Made by a program: the position numbers and the translations under genes. The notes below the pieces were generated by a model. The model ran no database searches. It had not been told where the DNA came from and worked only from the letters and a program-made list of their open reading frames with translations. From Hamiltosporidium tvaerminnensis (lineage: Eukaryota; Microsporidia; Dubosqiidae), in contig JAKIMF020000005.1 of assembly GCA_022605425.2 (NCBI GenBank), forward strand, positions 1,150,501-1,214,500: DNA of 64,000 nt, given 5' to 3'. This document shows positions 21,627-32,030 of the stretch, in pieces; position 1 is the first letter of the stretch, and each line of letters starts with the position of its first letter.

Positions 21627-23725
21627 AAATATACAAACATTTCACCTCGAAACTTAGAAGTTTTAACAACTTCATTTTCTTTATTTCTTCTATTCTTTAA
21701 CAAGCAACCAATATCAGTAATATCACTCAATTTTATTTTAAAAATTCCTTTACATAAAATAATCCATTCGTACATTTCTTCATAATTATTTATTTTAATC
21801 AGCATATTGCATGGTAAATCTACTATTTTGTTTATCATAAAAAAATGTTCATTTATTTTATTGTGAAACCTTTTATCAACAGAAAACAATACACATTTAT
21901 AATCTAATAAAGAAATATCTTCAATACTCAGTTCTTCGTAATTAATATTTTTTTTCATTACCACAAATTCAGGATTTAATTCTGATATTTTACAATTTAA
22001 AATTTTTGTCTTAAAAACAGTGGAATAAATGCTTTTATCGAGAACAACTAAAAGTCTCTTAAATTGTATATTTTTAAAATTATATTTATCAGAATTTAAA
22101 ACTATAACTTGTTTTGATTCATTCAGTGTCAAAGATTTTCCTTTTTTTTCAGTTTTTTTGATTTTAATTTTTTTAGATTTATTTTGATTATTTACTATTT
22201 TTTTATCAAATAAATTCTTAATTTTTTCAGTTGTAAAATTACTAGAAATCCATTTTTTTATAAAAATATCGTAAAAAAATTTTTCAATTGATTTTCTTTT
22301 TTGAAAACTTATAAAATTGCAAGTTAATTCTTTCATTACTGAGAATAAAACAATACTTTCAATATTTTTTTTGACAAATTTTCTTTTAAAAATTATCTTT
22401 ACATTTTCTTCTAATTCTTTATCTAAAATAAATTCTAAAAAATATTTTGAATCATTCTTTTCAACACAAATTTCTGTATTTTCACGATATTTATTTTCAA
22501 CACAAATTTCTGTATTTTCACGATATTTATTTTCCAAATCTTTGTCTTCACAATATTTACGGTCTGAATTATTAATTTCTGTCTTAATTTCTTCAATTTT
22601 AAAATTTTTACTTTTTTCTTCAAAAATTTCTTTAGAAAAAAAAATTAGAAATTTCTTTAAAATATAAAAATCCAAATTTCCATATTTTATAATTTTCACT
22701 TTGTCTCTACATATTCTATTTACAACCCAATCATCTAAAACTCTAACCATTTTAATTTCTCGTTCTTCATAATTTTTCTTTCTTAAATCAATAAAAAATT
22801 TATATTTTTCTTCAAATTTTATTTCATCCAAAGAAATATCACCTTCTTCGTTTCTAACAGGAATTCCTTCCTTACTTAAAAAATATTTTATTTCCTCCAC
22901 ATTCTCTATTCCCATACAATCTTTAACATAAAACAAATCCACTTTTCCATCCACAACACTTCTTTTCAATACTTTGAAATATTTACTTCTAACCATTTCT
23001 TTGAAATTCAAAAGAATCGAAGAACTAAAAAAATCACTTCTTCGCATAAAAAAAATAAATTTTTTATAATCATTTTGTTGAAACACCTTTAATACTTTAA
23101 AAGAGTCTCCTAATATATTAAAGGGTGTTATTTTACAAGAAAATATTTTTGCCTTACTAAAGGTATCTGGATCATTTAAATGTAAAAGAATATAATAACT
23201 CAGGAATTCAGGAGAAATCTTATTTTTAAAATTATAAATTTCTAAAAGAGTCAAAATTGTTTTTTTAAGCTGCTCAATATTCAAATGATGTTCAAAATGT
23301 GGATGTGAATATAAAATATTGTAAAATAAAATATAAAATCTACAAATCTTTTCTAATTCGTTAATTGTTTTGTTACAGTTTAAATTCTGTATTGCAATGT
23401 CCAATCGAACGGCTCTACTTCTATCTTCTATAAATTTATAAATATCGTGAATAAAATATGAAGAAGATTCTGATTTTTTAGTGAAATCTGTTTGGTCTAA
23501 AAATGAAAATAAATATTTCATTACTTCTATAAGCACTTCTAATGGCCTGACGTCTTCTGGTTTTGATTGACTTTTGCCTGCAGAAGAACGTTGATACCTT
23601 TTTATCAAACATTTTTGTTCAAACGGTGAAATATCTTTTCTAAGAGTTCTGTCTGTAATTTCTGAAGGTGGACAGAATGTAAGACAAGTTCCTAAAAAAG
23701 AATTATTTGGTGAATTTGATGGCAT
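21608..23725 (-). CDS. SAC3: SAC3/GANP-family mRNA export protein
   Basis: 705 residues. The N-terminal third has the SAC3/GANP signature: a CPP-x-E segment at 18-22 followed by an arginine-containing stretch, then DVRPLEVLIEVMKYL (58-72), YKFIEDRSRAVRLDIAIQNL (96-115) and a helical PCI-like region including HPHFEHH (around 156). In yeast Sac3 is the scaffold of TREX-2, which links transcription to mRNA export at the nuclear pore. The C-terminal half is Lys/Glu/Asn-rich, with a basic tract (KSKKIKIKKTEKKGK), and has no domain that I recognise. A 12-residue unit (ENKYRENTEICV) is duplicated head to tail near residues 397-420. Length is about half that of yeast Sac3. CCCC at 23730-23733 supports the start. 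Confidence 0.9.
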   Translation of the reverse strand: MPSNSPNNSFLGTCLTFCPPSEITDRTLRKDISPFEQKCLIKRYQRSSAGKSQSKPEDVRPLEVLIEVMKYLFSFLDQTDFTKKSESSSYFIHDIYKFIEDRSRAVRLDIAIQNLNCNKTINELEKICRFYILFYNILYSHPHFEHHLNIEQLKKTILTLLEIYNFKNKISPEFLSYYILLHLNDPDTFSKAKIFSCKITPFNILGDSFKVLKVFQQNDYKKFIFFMRRSDFFSSSILLNFKEMVRSKYFKVLKRSVVDGKVDLFYVKDCMGIENVEEIKYFLSKEGIPVRNEEGDISLDEIKFEEKYKFFIDLRKKNYEEREIKMVRVLDDWVVNRICRDKVKIIKYGNLDFYILKKFLIFFSKEIFEEKSKNFKIEEIKTEINNSDRKYCEDKDLENKYRENTEICVENKYRENTEICVEKNDSKYFLEFILDKELEENVKIIFKRKFVKKNIESIVLFSVMKELTCNFISFQKRKSIEKFFYDIFIKKWISSNFTTEKIKNLFDKKIVNNQNKSKKIKIKKTEKKGKSLTLNESKQVIVLNSDKYNFKNIQFKRLLVVLDKSIYSTVFKTKILNCKISELNPEFVVMKKNINYEELSIEDISLLDYKCVLFSVDKRFHNKINEHFFMINKIVDLPCNMLIKINNYEEMYEWIILCKGIFKIKLSDITDIGCLLKNRRNKENEVVKTSKFRGEMFVYLEEDQI
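22465..22536 (-). repeat. 36-bp in-frame tandem duplication inside SAC3
   Basis: Two essentially identical 36-base units, the first starting at 22465 and the second at 22501, coding for the duplicated 12-residue segment. The near-perfect identity indicates a recent event; the frame is kept. Confidence 0.9.
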
Positions 23726-23729
23726 TTTA

Positions 23730-23733
23730 GGGG
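23730..23733 (-). promoter_or_regulatory. CCCC start-proximal motif
   Basis: C run five bases before the SAC3 ATG at 23725. Confidence 0.5.
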
Positions 23734-23955
23734 TTTGTAGAAGAACTTTTTAAAAAAATTTGTTTCGAATAAAAATGAGTCGTAAAAAACACGATTTATT
23801 CAAAAATTCAGAAGTGAAAACGAAGTTTGATTTGATAATAGAATTTAAAAATATTGAATAATATTGAAAAATAAAACAAAGAATGAATGATGGACAATTC
23901 ATCGAATAAAAACTTAAAATAAATCAAAAAGTTTATTAAAAATGTAATTTATTTT

Positions 23956-24462
23956 TTAAACCTCGCATCCGCATTCCCATATCTCATCTGCCTTGGAACA
24001 ATCAAACTGTGGTAATTTAAGTCTTTCATTGACCATATTATGACATTCACATAACCACTGAACAAAATCATCATGTGAGGATATACGTGGTGGGTAGTCA
24101 CTGAACATTTTTTGCATGTGTTTGGCACAATCACCGCATGGGAATACTTTGGTAAGCAATATTAAAAACTTTAATACATCTTTTTTATGTTCCTGAGTCG
24201 GAAATGCTGGGTATGTGGCTGCCATTGTGTGTAAAAGAACCCATGTCGAATTTCCTAATCTTTTTCTTATTTCTTGTTTTGTCATTGCGCCTGTATGAAC
24301 TTTAGATTCTGTAAAAGCATATGATTGATTATCTTTTACATTATTTTTCACCAATCTTGGATTCTTATTTGTTCTTTTCAAATATGATTTTAATGTAATA
24401 ATCGCTAGCCAAAGACATATAGAAGTTAATAAAATTCTAATGTAAAGTGTTTCTTTTCTCAT
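23956..24462 (-). CDS. ERV2: ERV2-type FAD-dependent sulfhydryl oxidase (ERV/ALR family)
   Basis: 168 residues. An N-terminal hydrophobic segment (7-25) acts as a signal anchor, followed by the ERV/ALR domain: WVLLHTMAATYP (74-85), the redox-active CGDC (109-112), CHNMVNERL (140-148) and the structural disulphide pair C138/C155 separated by 16 residues. The C-terminus carries CGC (164-166), the shuttle-disulphide arrangement of yeast Erv2. The family passes electrons from dithiols via FAD to oxygen, making disulphides. The signal anchor plus CGC tail favours an ER oxidase rather than an intermembrane-space Erv1 form, an interesting point because a microsporidium has only a mitosome. No CCC motif was seen before this ATG, unlike neighbouring genes. 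Confidence 0.92.
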   Translation of the reverse strand: MRKETLYIRILLTSICLWLAIITLKSYLKRTNKNPRLVKNNVKDNQSYAFTESKVHTGAMTKQEIRKRLGNSTWVLLHTMAATYPAFPTQEHKKDVLKFLILLTKVFPCGDCAKHMQKMFSDYPPRISSHDDFVQWLCECHNMVNERLKLPQFDCSKADEIWECGCEV

Positions 24463-25084
24463 TTATTTTGTTTACTCTTAATTTTTTTCTTTAGATATTT
24501 GAATCTAATACAAAATGTTTCATGTTTTAGATTTTAATCATAAAATACAGTATTGACATCCTTAAACCTAAACTCGTTTCAAATATTAAATAATTAGAAA
24601 TTAAAATTCTAAGAATGGTTTATTATTAGCATGTTTGTATTTTCACCTGTTTTAGCATTAAATTTTCAATTTTTAATTTAAGATATAGCAATTTATATTA
24701 AATCAGTTATAATTATTTTAGCATAATTTTTAAATTTCAATTTAGGTTAATGAATTTAGATTCAATATGTAAGAATTATTTTTAGTAAATTTTCATTAAC
24801 CAAATTCAAGATATAACAATAATTTTTACTAATTAGATTTAATTATTTTATTAGAGTATTTTTAAGATATAAATCCTAAATTGAAGATATAGTGATAGTT
24901 TGTATTAAATAAATTAAATTTTTTATTGGATTATTTCATATAAATTTCTAAATTTTAATTAAAGAGTTTGGCCCTAGGTTATATATATTGCTTTAGATTT
25001 TATTTTTATTAACAAACATCTCACATATATATCATCAGAATTAAAACTTCGCTGTTTTTACTCCTAAGCGAACAGTTTAGTATA
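24463..25084. other. AT-rich spacer
   Basis: Loosely repeated phrases (ATTTTTAAATTT-like, TTAAGATATAGCAAT-like) but no defined repeat unit, gene or RNA. Confidence 0.4.
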
Positions 25085-25270
25085 AAATATCTGAATTATA
25101 GATAGATAAGGCAGATAACCAAATTAAAAAGTATCCGATTGGCAATAAGTGTGTACAATTTGTCTGAAAATCATTGCTACCATTTTAGTGGGATATAAGT
25201 CCCACGAGTCTATAGATCAATCCTCTATAATTCGAGTTAACAGATTAAAAGAAACGAATAGAAACTTTAT
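25085..25270 (+). repeat. Variant of the ~720-bp repeat sharing its 5' module
   Basis: Begins with GGCAGATAACCA and GGCAATAAGTGTGTACAA, parallel to the start of 11085-11810, then diverges into a segment (CCCACGAGTCTATAGATCAA...TTCGAGTTAAC) that matches the inverse of 40785-40985. Confidence 0.65.
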
Positions 25271-25506
25271 TTTGTTAATCCCTGATACCTAGAGGAAAAA
25301 AAAGAATTAAAAGAGAAATATATCTGAATTATTAAAATAAGGTATATCTATTTAAATTTTTATTCCTGATCAATATTTGAAAAGTAAAAATATTAAATAT
25401 TTTATATTCGCACTATAATAAAATAAGATTAAGAAACATTTCCACAAGAAATTTCAACCCCAAGTCGACTTATAAAAAGTTTTAAATCTAATGAATTCAT
25501 ATTTAA

Positions 25507-25626
25507 AAATAAATTTTATTTAGTAAAATTCTTATAAAAAATGATTTTTTAAATTTTCAAAAATACAAAATCTTACGAATAAATTTTATATAATGAGTTC
25601 TTATAAAAAATGATTTTTTAAATTTC
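25507..25626. repeat. 71-bp tandem duplication at the 3' edge of a LINE copy
   Basis: AATAAATTTTAT...TTCTTATAAAAAATGATTTT appears from 25507 and again from 25578. It abuts the 3' end of the decayed LINE, and a similar phrase (AAATCTTAC-AATAAATTT) recurs at its 5' end near 29255, which might be a worn target-site duplication. Confidence 0.7.
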
Positions 25627-25632
25627 TAATTT

Positions 25633-28600
25633 ATTTAATAAAATTCTGGGTTAAAATATTTTTAACATTTTTATATGTTTTCTTCTACCTCTTTAACCAC
25701 TATTGTTTCTTCTTCCAAATCCGACTCTTCATTTATGTTATTGGTCGGTTCCTCCAGTGGTTCCTCCTTGTGAATAAGGGGTGTATTATTTTTTGGTTTT
25801 AAAATTTTAACACCATCTTCCTCTCTTTCGCTTCTTTTAAGGGGTATTGGTTCCTCTGCATCTCTGATCTCATAATAACACCCATTGACGCTCTCTCCCA
25901 GCTCTCTTCGCATTTAGTCCTGACTAGTCCTCTTCGTCGATCAAGGAAATTGTTTCGACTGTTTTCTTAGTACTTAGACTGAATGTATGCCTCTACATTC
26001 TGGGTATTTCTAGTCTTTTAAGATGGATTTATGGTATTTTGTCACAATACCGTCCCAGGTCATCACATAGGGATTATCTCACACTACACTTATAAATAAG
26101 ACCCAACTCATTGGCTCGGTCATACTTCCTAGTTTTTCAGTTTCAACTATTTGAAGTGAATCTTGGGAAGTGATTCCTACTTCATGAGTGTTATCTTATT
26201 CTTCTTCTTATCTAAAATAAATATGTCCGGTCTGTTATTCCGAATTTTAACATCGTTTTAATTCTGGTGTCCACTCTTATCTCTGCATACTCATTATCGA
26301 ATTTCTTGAACTGAGTGGCTCCTTATTCGTTTTGAAGACTTAAACTTATATCTATTTAAGAGAGGTGTAGGCATCTGACCACTTCTTATGCCGTCTAGTG
26401 TAATCATGGCCTAGCATTTTTCGCATCTAGTTGTAGATGATCCAAGTCTTACCGACTTCCCGCAATGTTGACACACACCATCTGCTCCCCAGAATCATTT
26501 CTATCCTGGATATAGCGAACACAGCTTCATTTCGTGGCCTAATATTTCCTCTCTTTAGCCACCTTGAAGAGTCACTAACACTCCAGCTCATTTTTCTTGC
26601 ATTATATACTTTGAATGGGTTTTCGTTTTTCTATTTCGTTATATAGTTTTGGTTGAGCTTCTTCTAAACTTTTCTTAGTGACTTCTTCTACCAACCTGTA
26701 CTTTACTTTTAAAGCCTTTTATTAGTGCAAGATGGGTTTTATTATTATTCTCCACCTTGAGGATTGCTGCTCGTTGTTGATATTTCTTTACTTTTTCCAG
26801 ACAATCCGAGTTGCGAAGCATATGTTCGCTTCTCAACTCAACACTATGTAGGCCTCTTCAGTTCTGTTCTAGGAAGATACAACCGCTCTTTACATCCTGG
26901 GCGGAGATGTATCTTTTTAACCAACACCGCACGCACTGCATCATCTAACTTAGAAGTCAGCCGGTTCAAGTCGAGTACTCCTATGTGGTAGTTGATTAAC
27001 GATATCGCATGTTGATTGATTGCGAAAATAAATTTTTGCATTTAATCTAGTGTGACAAGTCTTTCAACTCTTGTATAAGTTTGCTCTGTACTTCTTCAAT
27101 GAGCTACTGTTGGGATTCCTCTGTGTCTTCTATTATTCCTAAATATTTGTAAACACTAACACCTTCTAAGGTAGCAGTATCTTCACAACACGTATCATTT
27201 GTGGCTGACTTCTCTTTGTTAATCTCTAGCCAATCACCTCTAAAATTCCTTTGCCTGCCTGTCATAGCACTCAATGTGGAGCTGTCTTTTGCAGGAGCTT
27301 AAGATCATCAATAAACGAGATGATTAGTAGATGGGATTCTGCATCTGTTTGTACTGTCACTTTTGTGTATTTTTCATTAAGCTTTCGGCTTAATGGATCC
27401 ATACACAACACAATAACAAGGTGACAGACTATCTCCTTGTAGAATCCCTCTATCAATCTTCTTGCTCATGATTTTTTCGCCCTACTGGTATATCAATTTT
27501 CCATTTTGATATAATTACCTTAATAAATTTCGGATCCAATCGGTATTAAGGTTTTCATGCATTGGTTAAATAAGCATGATCTATTGAATCATGCTTTTTA
27601 ACATCAATCCATGTTGCCTTAGATTATTTCCATACTCTTTATTTAAGGCATATTCGTGAGCCTGCTTTTCGCTCCCTGCACACCTCTTACCGCCCCTAAT
27701 TGGTTCTCTGCAGCAACCCTCGCCTTTCCACTTCAGTTGAACGACCTTTGTTACACACTTTGTCGTTAACTTGTAGGGTTGGACATACAAGTGATTGGCC
27801 TGTAGTCGAGCCTCTTCGTGAATTCCTTTCGGTATCAATACGTAAGCCCGCAGTAAAACCAATCGCTTGAGGTGTTCCTTCTAACATATAACTTTCCAAT
27901 ATCATAAGATATTTGTGAAGAGTTGTAAGTTTCTTATGAAAAATTGTAAATACCATCATTCCGCAGCTTTCCAATTGAAGCCAATTAATGATATTTACAA
28001 ATTCATCAGTGAAGGAAACGTGGTCGGATGATTATCTGATACAAATGGAATCAAATAATCATCGTACGTGACTGTGTCATCATTTTGTTCCACATTGTAG
28101 ACCAAAACTCACATTTCATCACGGCTAACCACATGCTCAATTTCTACACGCTCAGATAACCCACGATAAAATCGACCTCGAAAGCTCAACATCGATTCTC
28201 TTTCGAATTGCTTCCTACTTTCTGTCTATTTTTCTCGTAAACATTCAAGACTCATTCTTCTTAACTAAAGCCTCGAAAGATCGTTACGCTGCTCAGTTTA
28301 ATTAAACTCTCGCTGATTTTCTTAGGCTCTTCGTTTCCAGTGGTTTTCCTGCTTACCGCCTTCTCGAAGATCTTTGGAAAGTACTAACTTAGAAATTTTA
28401 CTTTCTATGTTTTCCTTCCAAGCGGATCTAGGCTTTTCTTTGCGTGTTGCCTCTCTAGCATACCTGCGCAGCTTGCATGATATACGCGGCTTCCGTAATT
28501 GACTCAGGTACATGAGCTCCTGCATATTCACCGACTACTCGATTAATGAGATCCGAACTTTACTATCAACCAATTCATTTGGATGTTTTCTAGTTCGGAC

Positions 28601-29250
28601 CACCACTTTTCCAATTTCGTTCTCGAGATTTCTTTGATTTTACTCAGAATTTATCTCTCGGTTTATGTACTCCGTGGTGTCGGTCAGGTGCATGTATCAG
28701 CGAGACAAGTGGCGATTCTACGTCGCTCTCCATTCTCTTCTGATTTTACATCCTTTCCCATCTCACTTTGTGCCAATTTTTAACACTTCGAGTTTCTGCA
28801 GCCGAATTTCTCATTTAGTACCTGTGAAGCTCTGTCCAGCCATTTCTTGGCATTCTTTCAAACCTTGTCTGTACTGCAAAAAAAAAACAATTCGAGGCCA
28901 TTCCTTCGGGTCGGCTGTTACGGAATCGAATATCGTCCGCATGCCATTAGCCTGTTACCTTCTGAATGCTGGTACGGCTTGTCTGTCGTACTGGCTCGCA
29001 CGCGAGACTTCAACCGAAGAGGGAACTGTGCATTGGCGAGGTGGTGTCGCCCACTATTTTGTTTTACTGCATGTTTGGCTTTGTGGGTGTTATTGTTGTT
29101 GGGAGGAAGGTGGAATCGCCGTGGTGTAGCTTACTTTTGTATCTCCTATCACTTTTTCACCTCATCAGCGTCGTTTGCAGCCTTTATTTTGGTATTATTC
29201 GATATTTCGCTGCTAACATTTTTCTTTCTACCCATATTAAATTTCTAAAA
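25633..29250 (-). mobile_element. Decayed near-full-length R4/Dong-type LINE
   Basis: Collinear with the nearly intact copy at 47160-51000 but broken by many frameshifts and stops. Recognisable pieces on the minus strand include the C-terminus (EEETIVVKEVEENI, 25671-25730), the DGIVTK region, the zinc-finger area near 26460, the Asn-Gln-His-Ala-Ile-Ser segment near 27010-27040, the Met-Asp-Pro-Leu-Ser-Arg RT segment near 27390-27420, the AGLRIDTE-like region at 27800-27870, and the N-terminal segment near 28320-28560. It retains a TGG codon near 28100 where the nearly intact copy has TGA. Its 5' end lies about 180 bp before the TFIIB start. Confidence 0.9.
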
Positions 29251-29426
29251 CTATAAAATCTTACAAATAAATTTAAATATAAATTAAAATTTCTTCTTAA
29301 AAATTTTCTACTTTTCTTATCTTTAAAAACCCCCTTTTTAATTTTCGAACCAATAAGTTTCAAAGATTTGAAACAAAATTTGCAATTTTTTTTTTAAAAA
29401 AAGAATATAAAAAGAAAAAAAAATCA

Positions 29427-29429
29427 CCC
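29427..29429 (+). promoter_or_regulatory. CCC start-proximal motif
   Basis: C triplet four bases before the TFIIB ATG at 29434, in an otherwise poly-A context. Confidence 0.55.
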
Positions 29430-29433
29430 TTCA

Positions 29434-30369
29434 ATGATTTATTCACGTCGTAAACCGTACAACCCCACTTGTGACAATTGTAGCGAGTCACAGTTTGTTA
29501 CAGAAGATGTAAAACATGGACAGCTTGTTTGTACTCGGTGTGGGTTGGTTGTAGGCGATAAAATAATAGACGAAGGTAGCGAATGGAGAACTTTTGGTGA
29601 CTCCAATTCTATGGATCCTTCACGTGTCGGAGGTCCAAATAATCCGTTATTGGAGTGTGAACAGCTTGACACATTAATATCTTCTGGTAGTGGTTTAAAT
29701 TCTTATACTCTTTCTAAAACACAAATGAAGAGTAGCCTTCGTGGCCCAGAGAGAGCATTAATACACGGTTTTAATCTTATATCTGCCTTCTGTGACCGCT
29801 CTAATATCACTAAAACTGTAATGGACAGAGCAAAATTTATTTTTAAAACAGTGGAAGAAAAAAAAATATTAAAAGGTAAAAATACCGAGAGTGTCGTTGC
29901 TGCTTGCATTTATATTGCTTGCAGACAAGAGAACTGTGCTCGTACATTTAAAGAGGTAAGTGTTCTTACAGCTGTTCCTAAAAAAGAGGTGGGTAGAAGT
30001 TACAAACTTATATTTCCACACGTAGATAAAATGGCAGTAGTTTCTACAGAAGATATTGTTGCTAGATTTTGTTCTGATTTAAATTTAGGAATCGAATTGC
30101 AAAAAGTTGCAGTTAAAATTTCTAGAGGTGCACAACAAAGTGGATGTATTGCGGGTAAAAGTCCTGATTCTGTAGCAGCTGCTGTCATTTATATGGTTAC
30201 ACATCTTTTTTCAAATCAAAGGAAAGTACAAAAAGATATTCAACACGTAACAAATGTTACGGATGTAACAATAAAAAACACTTATAAAGAGCTTTTACCT
30301 TATAAATATGAAATAATACCCGAAGGACTTGTTTCTAAATATCAGATTGATTCCCTTCCAAATACGTAA
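29434..30369 (+). CDS. SUA7: Transcription initiation factor IIB (TFIIB)
   Basis: 311 residues, typical TFIIB length. It has the N-terminal zinc ribbon (C13-x2-C16 and C33-x2-C36), then the B-reader/linker region with WRTFGDSNSMDPSRVGG (51-67), and two cyclin-like folds (about 105-195 and 205-295) with the usual VAACIYIACRQ (approx. 154-164) and VAAAVIYMV (approx. 249-257) helices. TFIIB bridges TBP at the promoter and RNA polymerase II, and helps choose the start site. It stands alone: a decayed LINE ends about 180 bp upstream, and a LINE 3' tail sits about 80 bp downstream. Base composition is less AT-extreme than the flanks, as expected for a conserved gene. Confidence 0.98.
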   Translation: MIYSRRKPYNPTCDNCSESQFVTEDVKHGQLVCTRCGLVVGDKIIDEGSEWRTFGDSNSMDPSRVGGPNNPLLECEQLDTLISSGSGLNSYTLSKTQMKSSLRGPERALIHGFNLISAFCDRSNITKTVMDRAKFIFKTVEEKKILKGKNTESVVAACIYIACRQENCARTFKEVSVLTAVPKKEVGRSYKLIFPHVDKMAVVSTEDIVARFCSDLNLGIELQKVAVKISRGAQQSGCIAGKSPDSVAAAVIYMVTHLFSNQRKVQKDIQHVTNVTDVTIKNTYKELLPYKYEIIPEGLVSKYQIDSLPNT

Positions 30370-30435
30370 TTTTTCTATTTTTTTTAAAAAATAATTAAGA
30401 ACTTTTAATTAAAAAAAATATTTCTTATAAAAAAT

Positions 30436-30490
30436 TTTGTAATATAAAAATGGTAAAAATATTTTGACCCAGAATTCTATTAAATAAAAA
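30436..30490 (+). mobile_element. Solo 3' tail of the R4-type LINE
   Basis: ATAAAAATGGTAAAAATATT followed by TTGACCCAGAATTCTATTAAAT matches the tail at 42080-42117. Only about 50 bp of the element are present, just past the TFIIB stop codon. Confidence 0.75.
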
Positions 30491-32030
30491 ATAAAAATAT
30501 TTTGTAAAATTTTCTGCATTGAATTTTTCCGTAATTTATGTAGTAATATCTTTTATATATGAGAGGTAATAGAAATTATCAATTTTGTGTGATTTTATCT
30601 TTTTTGTTTTAATTTTAATTTTAGTAACTTTCTAATGTGAGTGAATGGTTTCTAAATTATTTTTTATGAATATTAATCTTTAATTTTCGTTTAATTTCTT
30701 TTGGGTTTTTTTAATTTCGTTTGGTTAGGATTATAGTTTTAGTAATCTGTTTGACAATTCTTTGTCATTCTTTTATTTTGTGTTAATAACTTAAAGTACG
30801 AATGATAAAGAATTGGTTTCTAAAATTTTGGTTCATTTTGTTTACATTTCATAATTTTTTTAAGTTTTTTTTTAGTTTGAATCATGGGGTAGAACAAAAA
30901 AATTGATATTAAAATTTTTAAAGTAACGTTTTTATTGAAATCTATGTTGGTCACATAATTTGATTGCTTCTTATATTTTATAACCATTTTTGAGTTCCAA
31001 ATGTGTATCATTTAAGAGTTTGATAGACATTTTATAAACAATTTGTTATGAAATTATGCGTAGTAAGAAGATATTTAATTCTATAATGAGAATAAAGGAT
31101 TTTTGTTTGCTGTATTTTTAATAAATATGTTCAGATTTACCAAAGAATAGGGTGTGTATTTGGTTAGGATGCAAATTCTATATGTAGCTTCGTACAACAT
31201 AACTTTAAAAAGGCTTACATAGTGTCGATCTGGAAAATCGCGCTTCTGCAAATATTTGATTGTGTGGGAAATAGTAAGAGATCATCATATGAAATTATAT
31301 GATCTTCGCTGTGAAAAATACTAATAAGAACCATCTTGCACTATAAAGACTTTTCTCTTAGTGAAATATAGGTCGGAGGAAGAAGCACAGAAAAAGAAAT
31401 TTATAGAAACTTAAATACTTAAATTATATAATGAAAAGGAAAGATAAAAACTGCATTAAAAGTTTTTTAATCTTAAAATAAGGAGTTAGCAGGTCTTAGG
31501 GAATCTTAATGAATGGTTTAGTGAGAAAAACCAAGAATGCGGGACTAAGCGGTGATCTCTCACGCCGGGGATTAAAATTTATTTTTGAGGTGTAATATAT
31601 TTTAAGTATAATAAAACTGGTAGGACTGTAAAACATTTTGCGACTCGGGTTTGGGAAATTCTTATACATTAATTATTAAACCGATTGCAGATCTTTATTT
31701 TAAAAAAAGCACAGAAAAATTCAAAATTTTATATTATGACAGTTTTATGTGAAACAGGTTCATCTATTTACTCGGAATGTTTTATTAAACCGTTTTTAAA
31801 GCGGCTAATATTGTTGCTATTTATATTTTTTTTAAGGAATAGAAATATCTACAAACATAAAAAAATAGTCATTAATAAGTTAAAATGGAAAGTAAATATC
31901 GAAAAATATTACTTTGAAGGATTTAAACCGTATACGTAGAAATAAGAATTTTAATTATTTAAGTGGTTTTTAAGCTAAGATGATTCGCCAAAATGATACT
32001 TCTTAATACATTTTTTTAACAATTTTCTGC
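30491..32030. other. AT-rich stretch with a GC-richer patch
   Basis: The segment 31140-31660 is less AT-biased and includes phrases such as CTCACGCCGGGGATT, suggesting worn mobile DNA, but I could not tie it to any family. No gene seen. Confidence 0.35.

Noticed and set aside
28665-29256. Several overlapping plus-strand ORFs
   Set aside because: They lie antisense to the decayed LINE, whose GC-richer sequence opens frames by chance.
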